From: Pontivivens ytuae
Lineage (GTDB): Bacteria; Pseudomonadota; Alphaproteobacteria; Rhodobacterales; Rhodobacteraceae
Direction: 5' to 3'
NCBI RefSeq assembly: GCF_015679265.1
Contig: NZ_CP064942.1
Location: 3,948,001 to 4,012,000, forward strand
Length of the DNA: 64,000 nt
The notes below the pieces were generated by a model. That model had not been told where the DNA came from. It saw only the letters and a program-made list of their open reading frames with translations, and searched no databases. Shown here in pieces: positions 18,373-27,571 of the stretch. Numbering within the stretch: the first letter of the stretch is position 1; every line of letters begins with the position of its first letter. The translations under genes and the position numbers were made by a program.

Positions 18373-19190
18373 GGCCGTGCCCACAGGAAGAGGCCGGCGG
18401 CGTCCGCCTCGGCGATCACCGCGTCGCGGTCGAGGATCAGGACGGCGTCGGCTTCGATCACGATGCCGCGCAGGCCCGCGGAGGCGGCGCGGCGCACCGT
18501 CTCCACCCCGATCGTGGGCATGTCGAGCTTGCGGTCCTGGCCGGGTTTCGAGCGTTTGACGAAAACACCCGCGCGGTCGCCATCATGGGTCCGCGCCACG
18601 AAGTCGAGCAGCGCGTCGGTGCCCTGGATCGTCTCGATCCCGCGCACCTGGCCGAAGGCGACGACCGCGCCCTGCCCCACGTCGAGCGGGGCGAGGGCGG
18701 CGAGGATCGCCTCGGCGCGGGCCGCATCCTCCTGATCCTCGCGATTGGGCTGATGGGTGCCGAGAACGCCGGTCGCCACGCGCAGATCCTCCAGCACCTC
18801 GTCGGCGCCGATCAGGGTCAGGCCCTCATGCTCCAAGAGGCCGCGCACAGTGCGCAGCAGCGCGTCGTCGCCCTTCCGCAGCGCCGGCGCGAGGCGCGGC
18901 AGCCAGCTCAGCGCCTTGCGGTCGAGGGCGAGCGGGTTGATCGAGGGGCGCTCCACGCCGCCCGCCATCACGAGATGGGCACAGCCCGCGCCGCGCAGCG
19001 CGTCGAGGATCCGGCGCACGCCGGTAATCGGGGCAGTGACGTGGGGATGCGCGTCAGCCCAACCTCCGGCAAAGCCTTCGAGCGCGACCACCAGATAGGG
19101 CCGCCCCTCCGCCGCACGCGCCTCTGCGATCCGTTTCGGCAGGTCGCCGCGCCCCGCGAGGATGCCGAGCGGGCCGTCGGGGCCGCTCAC
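18369..19190 (-). CDS. lpxI: UDP-2,3-diacylglucosamine diphosphatase, LpxI type
   Basis: 273 residues of the DUF1009/LpxI family. It splits UDP-diacylglucosamine to lipid X, the step done by LpxH in gammaproteobacteria. Family text includes GILAGRGDLPKRIAEAR, HLVMAGGVERPS, LRTVRGLLEHEGLTLIGADEVLEDL, VAFGQVRGIETIQGTDALL and DMPTIGVETVRRAASAGLRGIVIEADAVLILDR. It overlaps lpxB by four bases and the end of lpxA by four bases. Placing LpxI between LpxA and LpxB is standard in alphaproteobacteria. Confidence 0.95.
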   Translation of the reverse strand: MSGPDGPLGILAGRGDLPKRIAEARAAEGRPYLVVALEGFAGGWADAHPHVTAPITGVRRILDALRGAGCAHLVMAGGVERPSINPLALDRKALSWLPRLAPALRKGDDALLRTVRGLLEHEGLTLIGADEVLEDLRVATGVLGTHQPNREDQEDAARAEAILAALAPLDVGQGAVVAFGQVRGIETIQGTDALLDFVARTHDGDRAGVFVKRSKPGQDRKLDMPTIGVETVRRAASAGLRGIVIEADAVLILDRDAVIAEADAAGLFLWARP

Positions 19191-19987
19191 GGTGTGGCGA
19201 CCGAGCGGCTGTGATCGGCGAGGATGAAGCCCGTGATCTCCTGCACCAGCGCATTGTCCGGATGGTCGTCCCGGGTCCGCGCCGCCCGCTCCTGCAAGGT
19301 GCCCGCCCCGTCGACGAAGATCGCCTGGTAGGCGGCGCGCAGGGCATGGAGCTGTGCCCGCTCCACCCCGCGCCGCTTCAGCCCGACGATGTTGAGCCCG
19401 GCGAGCGCGCCCCGATTGCCGACGATGGAGCCGTAGGGGATCACGTCCTTCGTCACCATCGAGACGGCGCCGATCATGGCGCCGCGCCCCAGATGGCAGA
19501 ACTGATGCACACCGGACTGACCGCCGATGATCACGTTGTCCTCGACCGTGCAGTGCCCGGCGATGGCGGCGTTGTTCGCCAGCACGATCCGGTTGCCGAG
19601 CTTGCAGTCATGGCCCACGTGAGAGCCGAGCATGAAGAGATTGTCGTCGCCGATACTGGTAAGGCCGCCGCCGCCCTCGGTCCCCGGATTGATCGAGGTG
19701 GACTCGCGGATCATGTTGCGCGCGCCGATCTCCAGCCGCGTCGCCTCACCGGCATATTTCAGGTCCTGGGGCTGATGCCCGACCGAGGCGAAGGGCCAGA
19801 TCCGCGTGCCGTCGCCGATCGCCGTATCCCCTGCCACGACCACGTGGGAGAAGAGCTCCAGCCCCGCGCCGAGCCGGACCTTCGGCCCGATCATGCAGTA
19901 GGGACCGACCCGCGTGTCGGGCCCGATCTCCGCCCCGTCCTCGACGATGGCGGTGGGGTGGATGATGGCGCTGTCGGCGATGGCCAT
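19187..19987 (-). CDS. lpxA: UDP-N-acetylglucosamine O-acyltransferase
   Basis: 266 residues from MAIADSAIIHPTAIVEDGAE. It adds a hydroxyacyl chain from ACP to UDP-GlcNAc, the first lipid A step. The N-terminal two thirds are left-handed beta-helix hexapeptide repeats; catalytic-region segments are GHQPQDLKYAGE, IRESTSINPGTEGG, GSHVGHDCKLGN and HQFCHLGRGAMIGA. The helical C-terminus is GLKRRGVERAQLHALRAAY. An upstream extension to 20158 overlaps fabZ and is rejected. It lies 2 bp after the fabZ stop. Confidence 0.96.
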   Translation of the reverse strand: MAIADSAIIHPTAIVEDGAEIGPDTRVGPYCMIGPKVRLGAGLELFSHVVVAGDTAIGDGTRIWPFASVGHQPQDLKYAGEATRLEIGARNMIRESTSINPGTEGGGGLTSIGDDNLFMLGSHVGHDCKLGNRIVLANNAAIAGHCTVEDNVIIGGQSGVHQFCHLGRGAMIGAVSMVTKDVIPYGSIVGNRGALAGLNIVGLKRRGVERAQLHALRAAYQAIFVDGAGTLQERAARTRDDHPDNALVQEITGFILADHSRSVATP

Positions 19988-19989
19988 TG

Positions 19990-20463
19990 TCAGGCTCCCT
20001 CGGGCGGAACGATCATCGCGGCGAAGACGCACTCGGTGGCGAGTTCGTCGCCCACTTTCGCCTCGCCCTTGAACTTCCACACCTTGCCGCGGCCGCGAAT
20101 GGTCTCGACATGCAGGTGCAGCACGTCGCCCGGCACCACCTTCCGGCGGAAGCGGCATTCGTCCACCGTCATGAAGTAGACCAGCGCCTGCTTGTCGATC
20201 AGGCCCAGCGAGGCGGAGACGAGGACGGCGGAGGTCTGGGCGAGCGCCTCGATCTGCAGGACGCCGGGCATCACGGCCTCGGCCGGGAAGTGCCCCTCGA
20301 AATGCGGCTCGTTCGCGGTGACGTTCTTCACGCCCTTCGCGTACTTGCCCTCCACCATATCCTCGACCCGGTCGACCAGCAGGAAGGGATAGCGGTGCGG
20401 GATCATCCGCTTGATCTCGGCGAGGTCGGCGGTGGTCTTGAAGTCGGTCGAAGCCTCGGACAT
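19990..20463 (-). CDS. fabZ: 3-hydroxyacyl-ACP dehydratase
   Basis: 157 residues, single hot-dog fold. It dehydrates 3-hydroxyacyl-ACP in fatty acid elongation. The catalytic His sits in IPHRYPFLLVDRVEDM (His 23) and the catalytic Glu in FPAEAVMPGVLQIEALAQTSAVL. GGAGAG lies upstream of the ATG. It shares its hydroxyacyl-ACP pool with LpxA immediately downstream, which explains the conserved fabZ-lpxA order. Spacing to ompH upstream is 36 bp. Confidence 0.96.
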   Translation of the reverse strand: MSEASTDFKTTADLAEIKRMIPHRYPFLLVDRVEDMVEGKYAKGVKNVTANEPHFEGHFPAEAVMPGVLQIEALAQTSAVLVSASLGLIDKQALVYFMTVDECRFRRKVVPGDVLHLHVETIRGRGKVWKFKGEAKVGDELATECVFAAMIVPPEGA

Positions 20464-20499
20464 CGGCGGTCTCTCCTTTCGGGCAGTGCGTGGAAAGGC

Positions 20500-21057
20500 C
20501 TAGTCTCCGGCCTCCCCCTGGTCAAGCTGGCGGGCGTCGAGGCGGCGGATCACCTCCGCCGTGATGTCGAGCACCGTGTTGGCGAGGACCACATCGCGCA
20601 GGTCGAGGATGGCGGCCGCCCCCGTGTCCCGCATGATCTCCGCATAGATCGGGTTGAGGCTTTCGGCGAAGGCGCGCTCGCGCTCCTCCTCCTCCCGTGT
20701 GAGCTGGGCGGCGCGGCGGTCCTGCTCGGCCCGCGCGGCGCGGACCCGCTCGTCGAACTCGGCGGCGATCTCGGCGAACTCGTCGCGGCTGAGGACCGAA
20801 CGGCGGGCGGCGAGCGCGCGCTCCTCCCGCTCGAAGGCCGAGGAGATCTGCTCCCCCTCGGCCACCAGCCGCTCGCGCGCCAGACGGTTGGCCCGGATCA
20901 GCGCCTGCCCGGTGCGGGAGCGTTCGAGCACCGCGGTCGGGTTGACGAGGAGGACACCGCCGATCGGCATGCGGGTCGGCGGATCGCCCGCGAGGGGTTG
21001 CGCGGCGGCTGTCCCCGCTAGAGCGAGGAGCAGCGCCGCGACGAAGGCCAGACGCAT
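20500..21057 (-). CDS. OmpH/Skp-family periplasmic chaperone
   Basis: 185 residues with a signal peptide (MRLAFVAALLLALAGTAAAQ). The mature protein starts with GGVLLVNPTAVLERSRTGQALIRANR, then a long charged coiled coil rich in Arg, Glu and Ala (residues 70-140). It ends with AAAILDLRDVVLANTVLDITAEVIRRLD, as in Skp tentacle proteins. These trimers shield unfolded outer membrane proteins on the way to BamA. Its ATG overlaps the bamA stop by one base (TGATG), so translation is coupled to bamA. Confidence 0.9.
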   Translation of the reverse strand: MRLAFVAALLLALAGTAAAQPLAGDPPTRMPIGGVLLVNPTAVLERSRTGQALIRANRLARERLVAEGEQISSAFEREERALAARRSVLSRDEFAEIAAEFDERVRAARAEQDRRAAQLTREEEERERAFAESLNPIYAEIMRDTGAAAILDLRDVVLANTVLDITAEVIRRLDARQLDQGEAGD

Positions 21058-23414
21058 CAGAAGCGGCGGCCGCCCGTCAGGCGGAAGCGTTCCAGATCGT
21101 CGCCTTCCTCCGTCTGGATCGCCTCGGCATAGTCGATGCGCAGCGCACCGATCGGGCTGTCCCAGAAGAGGCTGAGGCCGACGGCCGAGCGCAACTCCGG
21201 ATCGTCGTCGACCTCAAAGGTGCCGCGGACCGGATCGCCCTCGATCGTGGTGTCGTCGAGGCCCCAGAGCGTGCCGACATTGGCGAAGACGCCGCCGAAG
21301 AGGCCCAGCTCCTCCGGCAGGCCAAGCGGGAAGGAGGCCTGCGCCCGCATCACCGCGTAGTAGTTGCCGCCAAGCGCCGAGTCGATGTCGCGGTTCGAGC
21401 CGTTGTCGAAGCGGTCCCGCGGGCCGAGGCCGCCGGACTGGAAGCCGCGGAACGACTGTCCGCCGAGGAAGAAGCGGTCGGTGACCCGCACGCCGTCGTC
21501 ACCGCCGACCAGCGCGCCGCCCTCGACCTCGAGGAACGTGACGATGTCGTCGTTGCGGAAGGACTGGTAGATCCGGCCGCGCGCCACGTTGCGCAGGTAC
21601 TGCGCGTCGCCGCCCAGACCCGCAAGGTCGGTCGACAGCGTCAGCAGATAGCCCGCCGTCGGCGCCGCGCGTGAGTTGCGGCGGTCATAGGCGTAGGTCG
21701 CACCGATAGACGAGGTGATCTCGGAGCCCTCGTCGTTGATGATCGCTTGCGACACGTCCTCCGGATCGCTGCCCTCGATGTCGTCCTGCGACAGGCGGTA
21801 GCGGACCTGAAGCGAACCGTTCGGGCTGAGCGGGAAGCTCACCCGCGGCTCGATCCCGATATTGGTCTCGTCGAAGTTCGAGGTCTCGCGCTCGATCTCC
21901 CGGAAATAGGCGTCGAAGCCGACCCCGACCTCCCGGTCGAGGAAGGCGGGCTCATCGAAGGAGAAGGAGTAGATGCTGCGATCGGAGTCGATCGAGAACT
22001 CCGCCCCGACCCGCTGACCGCGGCCGAGGAAGTTGTTCTCCTGCAGCGCGACCGTACCCCCGAGGCCCGAGGCCGACGAGAACGCGATACCGAAGTTGAT
22101 CGAGCCCGTCAGACGTTCCTCGACCGTGGCGTCGATCACCGCCTGGTCGGGCGCCGTCCCCTCGCGCACGTCCACGTCGACGGCGCCGAAATACCCGAGG
22201 CCGCGCAGACGGTCCGTCGCCTCACGCACCTGGCGCGCGTTGAAGGCGTCGCCCTCGACCAGCTCGAACTCCCGCCGGATGACGCGGTCGAGCGTCGCCG
22301 TGTTGCCGGAGATATCGATGCGCTGGACGAAGACGCGATCGCCCTCCTGCACCTCGAAGATCACGTCGACCGTGCGCTCCTCGAAGTTCTGGACGACGCG
22401 CGGCACGATGTCGACGAAGGCGAAGCCCTGGATGCCGGCGATGTCGAGCATGTTCTCGATCGTGTCGTCGATCCGGCGCTGGTCGAAACCGTCGCCCGTG
22501 GACATGGCAATCGCCCCGTCGAAGTCCTGCGGCTCCAGTCCCGGTGCGAAGCTGTCGATGCCGAGCTCGCCGAAGGTGTAGCGCGGCCCCTCGCTGACGG
22601 TGAAGGTGATGAAGAACGCATCGCGGTCGGGCGAGAGCTCGGCCACCGCACTCTCCACCTCGAACTCCGCGAAGCCGTTCTCGAGGTAGAACTGGCGCAG
22701 CAGCTCCTCGTCGAGGCGCAGGCGGTCCTGTTCGAACGTGTCACCGGCGAAGAGGAAGGAGAAGAGGCCCGCCTGACGGCTCGCGATCACGCCGCGCAGG
22801 TCGCTGTCGGAGAAGACCTCGTTGCCCACGAAGGTGATGCGCTCGACCTCGGTCACGTCGCCTTCGCTGATCTCGAACACCACGTCGACGCGGTTGTCGG
22901 AGCGCTCGATGATGACCGGGTTCACCTCGGCATCCAGCCGCCCGACGGAGCGGTAGGCGTCAATGATGCGCGCGGCATCGGACTCCACCGCCGCGCGGTT
23001 GAAGGCGAGCCGCGGCCTGAGATCGATGGCGCTGCGCAGCACGTCGTCGGAAACGATGCTGTTGCCTTCGAACGCGATCTGGTTGATCGACGGGTTCTCC
23101 TCGACCACCACGGTCAGAACGGGCGGGTTCACCTCGATGCGCGCGTCGGAGAAGAGGCCGGTCGCGAACAGCGCCTGCACCGCGTCGTTCACGTCGCGCG
23201 CAGTCACCGTCTCACCGGGGACGAGGTCGGTGGTGATGCGGATCGTCTCCGCCTCGATCCGGCGGTTGCCCTGCACCTCGATGCCCTGAAGCACGAAGCC
23301 GCCGGCCTGGGCGAGCACTGGCTGATGTGGCACCAGCGCACCGATGAAAACGAATGCCGCCAAGACAAAGTTGAACGCGGGGAGCCTGATTCCCCGAACG
23401 ATCGATACCCGCAT
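21057..23414 (-). CDS. bamA: Outer membrane protein assembly factor BamA
   Basis: 785 residues. A signal peptide (to about residue 36, ending VLAQA) is followed by five POTRA domains (IEVQGNRRIEAETIRI; ITFVGNEVFSDSDL; IDISGNTATLDRVIRREFELVEGDAFN and others). The Omp85 beta-barrel runs from about residue 420. It includes the RGF-type motif GQSFRGFQSGGLGPRD and ends in GGRRF with the terminal Phe expected of barrel proteins. It inserts outer membrane proteins. rseP lies upstream (63 bp) and ompH downstream (1-base overlap). Confidence 0.97.
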   Translation of the reverse strand: MRVSIVRGIRLPAFNFVLAAFVFIGALVPHQPVLAQAGGFVLQGIEVQGNRRIEAETIRITTDLVPGETVTARDVNDAVQALFATGLFSDARIEVNPPVLTVVVEENPSINQIAFEGNSIVSDDVLRSAIDLRPRLAFNRAAVESDAARIIDAYRSVGRLDAEVNPVIIERSDNRVDVVFEISEGDVTEVERITFVGNEVFSDSDLRGVIASRQAGLFSFLFAGDTFEQDRLRLDEELLRQFYLENGFAEFEVESAVAELSPDRDAFFITFTVSEGPRYTFGELGIDSFAPGLEPQDFDGAIAMSTGDGFDQRRIDDTIENMLDIAGIQGFAFVDIVPRVVQNFEERTVDVIFEVQEGDRVFVQRIDISGNTATLDRVIRREFELVEGDAFNARQVREATDRLRGLGYFGAVDVDVREGTAPDQAVIDATVEERLTGSINFGIAFSSASGLGGTVALQENNFLGRGQRVGAEFSIDSDRSIYSFSFDEPAFLDREVGVGFDAYFREIERETSNFDETNIGIEPRVSFPLSPNGSLQVRYRLSQDDIEGSDPEDVSQAIINDEGSEITSSIGATYAYDRRNSRAAPTAGYLLTLSTDLAGLGGDAQYLRNVARGRIYQSFRNDDIVTFLEVEGGALVGGDDGVRVTDRFFLGGQSFRGFQSGGLGPRDRFDNGSNRDIDSALGGNYYAVMRAQASFPLGLPEELGLFGGVFANVGTLWGLDDTTIEGDPVRGTFEVDDDPELRSAVGLSLFWDSPIGALRIDYAEAIQTEEGDDLERFRLTGGRRF

Positions 23415-23477
23415 CTGCCCCTGACCCTCTTTTGGTGTGGGTTTTACTGTGTTTTTCAGAGGCGCCGCGCTGTGGTG

Positions 23478-24818
23478 CTAGAGCGACAGCCTGCTCAGAT
23501 CGTTATACGTTGCGAAGACCATCAGGGACAACACCATAGCGAGACCCACCGCCATCGCGATGTCCACCCACCGGCCCTTGGGCTGACGCCCCGTCACGGC
23601 CTCGATCGCGTAGAAGACGAGGTGCCCGCCGTCGAGCACCGGGATCGGGAACAGGTTCATCAGCCCGATCGCGGTGGAGATGAGTGCGATGAGCTGGATG
23701 AAGTTGGTGAGCCCCTGCCCCGCCGTCTCACCCGAGACCTGGGCGATGCCGACCGGCCCGTTGATGTTGGACGGGCTCAGGCTGCCCGCGATCATGTGGC
23801 CGATCCCGTCGATGGTGCCGGTGATGATCGCGAACATACGGGAGGTGGCAACACTCAGCGCCTCGATCGGACCGGCGGTGCGTACCGCGGGCTCGATATA
23901 GGTGCCGACGGTCACGCCAATGATGGCGCGCCGCTCGAACCCGTCCGCTGTCGGCACGTCCTCGACCCGCGGGGTCATGGTCATCGTCATCGTCTCGTCC
24001 CCGCGGCGCAGGGTAATGTCGATGGGCACGCCCTCGGAATTGCCGACCGCGGCGAGCAGCGCGTCGAAGTCCGGCAGCGGCTTGTCATTGGCCGAGAGCA
24101 GCAGATCGCCCGCCTCGATCCCCGCCTGGCTGGCGGCGGAGAGCGGACGCACGCCCACGACATAGGGCGGCCGCGGATAGGGCACGGCGAGGGTCAGGAC
24201 CTCGCCATCACGCTCGACGAGGAAGGGCGTGGTCGTGTCGCTCGGCAGGTCGGAGAACGCCTCGACCATCTCCACATAGGTCGTCACCTCCGTGTCACCG
24301 ACCTGGCGCACGATGTCGCCGGCCTGCAGCGGCGTGGCGGAGACGACGGAGTCCGGGATGCCCCCAATCACCGGTTCCTCCACCGCGAGGCCGTTCCAGG
24401 CGATGAAGCCGAGGAAGATCGCGATGGTCAGGATGAAGTTGGCGATGGGTCCGGCCGAGACGGTGAGCGCCCGTTTCCAGAGGGCCGCTCCGGGAAAACT
24501 GCGCGCCCGCGTCTCCGCATCCATTCCCTCGACCGCAGACTGATCAGGACGGCTTGCCCCGTCCGCGTCGCCCAGAAACTTGACGTAGCCGCCCAGAGGC
24601 AGCGCGCCGATGCGCCAGACCGTGCCGCGGCTGTCGGTGCGCGACCACAGCTCCTTGCCGAAGCCGAGGGAGAAGACCTCCGCATGGATGCCGCACCAGC
24701 GCCCGACGATGTAATGGCCGAACTCATGCACGAAGACGACGATGGCGATGACCACGATGAACGGCAGCACCGCGCCGAGGAAGCCGCCGATGATCGGCAG
24801 GTCCGAAATGAATTCCAT
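23478..24818 (-). CDS. rseP: Site-2 intramembrane metalloprotease RseP
   Basis: 446 residues. The zinc motif HEFGH is at about 31-35, inside the first membrane helix (VIAIVVFVHEFGHYIVGRW). Two PDZ-type regions fill the middle (IPDSVVSATPLQAGDIVRQVGD and PLSAASQAGIEAGDLLLSANDKPLPDFDALLAAV). The third zinc ligand lies in LISTAIGLMNLFPIPVLDGGHLVFYAIEAV. RseP cleaves anti-sigma factors and signal peptides at the inner membrane. It lies 3 bp after dxr and just before bamA, linking envelope stress sensing to barrel assembly. Confidence 0.96.
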   Translation of the reverse strand: MEFISDLPIIGGFLGAVLPFIVVIAIVVFVHEFGHYIVGRWCGIHAEVFSLGFGKELWSRTDSRGTVWRIGALPLGGYVKFLGDADGASRPDQSAVEGMDAETRARSFPGAALWKRALTVSAGPIANFILTIAIFLGFIAWNGLAVEEPVIGGIPDSVVSATPLQAGDIVRQVGDTEVTTYVEMVEAFSDLPSDTTTPFLVERDGEVLTLAVPYPRPPYVVGVRPLSAASQAGIEAGDLLLSANDKPLPDFDALLAAVGNSEGVPIDITLRRGDETMTMTMTPRVEDVPTADGFERRAIIGVTVGTYIEPAVRTAGPIEALSVATSRMFAIITGTIDGIGHMIAGSLSPSNINGPVGIAQVSGETAGQGLTNFIQLIALISTAIGLMNLFPIPVLDGGHLVFYAIEAVTGRQPKGRWVDIAMAVGLAMVLSLMVFATYNDLSRLSL

Positions 24819-24821
24819 CGC

Positions 24822-25991
24822 TTAGTCCCTTCCTTCGATCCACGCCGCGACGCGGGTGCGTGTGTCCGCGTCGAGCGCCAGAACCTCGTCGAGCGCCCCG
24901 GGCTCGCCTTCGCAAGGTAGGGCGTCGAGCGCACGGTCCACAAGGTCGGCCATGTCGAGAAAACCGATCTGTTTGTTGAGAAATCCCGCCATCGCGGCCT
25001 CTTTCGCCGCATTCATCACCGTTCCGGCCCGCCCGCCCTTGCGCAGCACCTCCTGCGCGATGCGCAGCGAGGGGAAGCGGTCGGGGTCGGGTGCCTCGAA
25101 ATCGAGCTGCGCGAGCTTCGCGAAATCAAGCCGCTCCACCGGCAGGTCGACGCGGGCGGGGAAGTTGAGGGCGTAGCCGATGGCGCCCCGCATATCCGGC
25201 GGTCCGAGCTGCGCGATGAGGGAGCCGTCGGCGAAGCCCACCATGGAGTGGACGATGGACTGGCGGTGGACGATGACCTCGAGCTGCCCCGGCTCCAGGT
25301 CGAAAAGGTATTTCGCCTCAACCAGTTCCAGCGCCTTGTTGAACATGGTCGCACTGTCGATGGAGATGCCCTGGCCCATGTCCCAGTTGGGATGGGCGAC
25401 GGCCTGCTCGGGCGTGACGCTCTCCATCTCCGTCCGGCTGCGGTCGCGGAACGGGCCGCCGGAGGCGGTGAGGATCACCCGCTCCACCTCCTTCTGACGC
25501 TCGCCGCAGAGGCATTGGAAGATCGCCGAATGCTCGCTGTCCGCGGGCAGGAGCTGCGTGCCCGCACCCTCGCAGGCGTCGAGCACGAGCTGCCCGGCGC
25601 ACACCAGGCTTTCCTTGTTGGCGAGCGCCAGTGCGGTGCCCTGCCGCGCCGCGGCAAGTGTCGGCGCGAGGCCCGCGGCGCCCACGATCGCCGACATGAT
25701 CCAGTCGGCGGGGCGGCTCGCGGCCTCCACCAGCGCCTCCGGCCCCGCGGCCGCCTCGACCCCGCTGTTGCCAAGGGCGCTGCGCAGGTCGTCGAGCCGT
25801 GCGGCATCGGCGGTCACCGCCACGTCCGCGCGCAGGCGGATCGCCGTTTCAGCCAGCTTCGCGACGTTGGAGTTGCCGGTGAGCGCGACGACGTCGAACG
25901 CCTCCGCCCCGCCGGCCCGGTCGATCAGGTCCAGTGTCGAGGCTCCGATGGAGCCCGTCGCGCCCAGGATCGAGATACGCCGCATGCTCAT
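24822..25991 (-). CDS. dxr: 1-deoxy-D-xylulose 5-phosphate reductoisomerase
   Basis: About 389 residues. It makes methylerythritol phosphate with NADPH, the committed step of the MEP isoprenoid route. The nucleotide-binding start is RRISILGATGSIGASTLDLI. Metal and substrate segments are LLPADSEHSAIFQCL, ILTASGGPFRDRS, HPNWDMGQGISIDSATMFNKALELVEAKYLF and VHRQSIVHSMVGFADGS. Three in-frame ATGs lie close together. The middle one (25991) forms an ATGA overlap with the cdsA stop and is chosen. Its product feeds UppS two genes upstream. Confidence 0.95.
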   Translation of the reverse strand: MSMRRISILGATGSIGASTLDLIDRAGGAEAFDVVALTGNSNVAKLAETAIRLRADVAVTADAARLDDLRSALGNSGVEAAAGPEALVEAASRPADWIMSAIVGAAGLAPTLAAARQGTALALANKESLVCAGQLVLDACEGAGTQLLPADSEHSAIFQCLCGERQKEVERVILTASGGPFRDRSRTEMESVTPEQAVAHPNWDMGQGISIDSATMFNKALELVEAKYLFDLEPGQLEVIVHRQSIVHSMVGFADGSLIAQLGPPDMRGAIGYALNFPARVDLPVERLDFAKLAQLDFEAPDPDRFPSLRIAQEVLRKGGRAGTVMNAAKEAAMAGFLNKQIGFLDMADLVDRALDALPCEGEPGALDEVLALDADTRTRVAAWIEGRD

Positions 25992-26806
25992 CCCCACAGG
26001 AATATGTTCTGCCCGCGCAGGAAGCTGACCGCCGCCACGAAAAGCGCCGCGGCCATCAGCCCGTCGAGCCGGTCGAGGATCCCGCCATGGCCCGGCATCA
26101 GGCGGCTGGAGTCCTTCACTCCAAAATAGCGCTTCGCAGAGCTTTCAAGTAGGTCCCCGCCGATGGCGATCAGCGCGACCAGCGCGGACATCAAAGCGAC
26201 CTCCGCCGCGTAGGGCACCGGCGTGAGGATCGCGAAGAGGAACCCGGTGATCTGCGCGAAGAGGACGGAGCCGATGAGGCCCGCCCAGGTCTTCTTGGGG
26301 CTGACCGCGGGCCACAGCTTCGGCCCGCCGAAGATCCGGCCACCGAAATAGCCGCCCACGTCGACCGCGATCACAACCAGTACGAGCCAGAGCACCGCGA
26401 GGAAGCCGAAGCGGAAGTCGTTGCGCATCGCCTCGATGCAGATCATCGCGATGCCGATATAGAGCACGCCCGGCACGATGAAGCGCAGCCGCGCCCGCTC
26501 CGCCAGCACCCCGGCGCCGAGCAGCACCAACAGCACGGCAAAACCCACCGCGGGGCTCGCGAGACCCGCCGCTAGCACGCCCGCCGGACCAGCCAGAACC
26601 ATGGGCAGCGCGCGCAGGCGCAGCCCCTGCCCCTTGCCCACGACCATCTCCCGCCACTCCCAGATCATGGCGGCGGTGCCGATGGCGAGCAGCGTGGCGC
26701 TCCACAGGCCCCCGAACAGGAACACGACGAGCGCCACGCCGCCCAGCACGGCGGCGGAGATCATTCGCAGTCTGAGGTCGGCGAATTTGGCAGGGTCGAG
26801 CGTCAA
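25988..26806 (-). CDS. cdsA: Phosphatidate cytidylyltransferase
   Basis: About 272 residues, membrane protein with roughly eight hydrophobic segments. It makes CDP-diacylglycerol from phosphatidate and CTP. The C-terminal signature is present: SPKKTWAGLIGSVLFAQITGF, then DLLESSAKRYFGVKDSSRLMPGHGGILDRLDGLM. The frame stays open to 27013, but that part overlaps uppS. The best start is TTG 26806, which overlaps the uppS stop as TTGA; ATG 26764 is the alternative and would lose 14 residues. It overlaps dxr at its 3' end. Confidence 0.93.
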   Translation of the reverse strand: MTLDPAKFADLRLRMISAAVLGGVALVVFLFGGLWSATLLAIGTAAMIWEWREMVVGKGQGLRLRALPMVLAGPAGVLAAGLASPAVGFAVLLVLLGAGVLAERARLRFIVPGVLYIGIAMICIEAMRNDFRFGFLAVLWLVLVVIAVDVGGYFGGRIFGGPKLWPAVSPKKTWAGLIGSVLFAQITGFLFAILTPVPYAAEVALMSALVALIAIGGDLLESSAKRYFGVKDSSRLMPGHGGILDRLDGLMAAALFVAAVSFLRGQNIFLWG

Positions 26807-27531
26807 GCCGTCCCGCCCTGCGCGGCCGTCACATCCCCGAAGCGGCGCTCTCGCGTGCCGAACTGGTCGAGGATCTCGCCGAATTGCTGTGCCGTGAAAT
26901 CGGGCCAGCACTCGGGCACGAAGGCGTATTCCGAGTAGGCGGCCTGCCACGGCAGGAAGTTCGAGGTGCGCAGCTCGCCGGAAGTGCGGATCACGAGCTC
27001 CGGATCCGCACAAGCGGCCGTATCGAGATAGGAGGACACGGTGGCCTCATCGACCGCATCCGGATCGAGCTTGCCGAGGGCCGCGTCGCGCGCCATGCGC
27101 TTTGCTGCCCGCGCGATCTCGTCCCGGCCGCCATAGTTGAGGGCGACCTGCAGCGTCAGCAGGGTGTTGTGCGCCGTCCGCGCCTCCAGCCCCGCCATCA
27201 TCCGCTGAATATCGTCGTCGAGCGGCCCACGCTCGCCGATAAAGCGCACGCAGACCCCGTTCTGCTCCAGCGCGGCCGCCTCCATCCGGATGTAGATGCG
27301 GAACAGGCGCATCAGGGAGGCCACTTCGAAGACCGGGCGCTTCCAGTTCTCAGTGGAAAAAGCGTAGAGCGTCAGTGTCTTGACGCCCAAATCGGGACAC
27401 GCGCGTACGATCTCGCGCACGCGGTCCACCCCCTTCTTGTGGCCGGCGACGCGCGGCAAGCCGCGGCGGACCGCCCAGCGGCCGTTTCCGTCCATGATGA
27501 TGGCGACGTTGCTGGGGCGTTTTGCGGGCAT
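26803..27531 (-). CDS. uppS: Undecaprenyl diphosphate synthase
   Basis: 242 residues. It extends farnesyl diphosphate to the C55 carrier used for peptidoglycan and other wall polymers. The catalytic segment NVAIIMDGNGRWAVRRGLPRVAGHKKG holds the key Asp (14). LTLYAFSTENWKRP follows, then LQVALNYGGRDEI and the end motif ELVIRTSGELRTSNFLPWQAAYSEY. Its stop overlaps the inferred cdsA start. frr lies 40 bp upstream on the same strand. Confidence 0.96.
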   Translation of the reverse strand: MPAKRPSNVAIIMDGNGRWAVRRGLPRVAGHKKGVDRVREIVRACPDLGVKTLTLYAFSTENWKRPVFEVASLMRLFRIYIRMEAAALEQNGVCVRFIGERGPLDDDIQRMMAGLEARTAHNTLLTLQVALNYGGRDEIARAAKRMARDAALGKLDPDAVDEATVSSYLDTAACADPELVIRTSGELRTSNFLPWQAAYSEYAFVPECWPDFTAQQFGEILDQFGTRERRFGDVTAAQGGTA

Positions 27532-27571
27532 GGCGCACCTCGCGTTGCGGCGTGAAGATCGAGGCAGGCCG

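Noticed and set aside
21747..24920. A 1057-codon open frame on the plus strand
   Set aside because: It runs antisense to bamA and rseP. The composition (Asp, Arg, His, Leu, Val) is that of a shadow frame.
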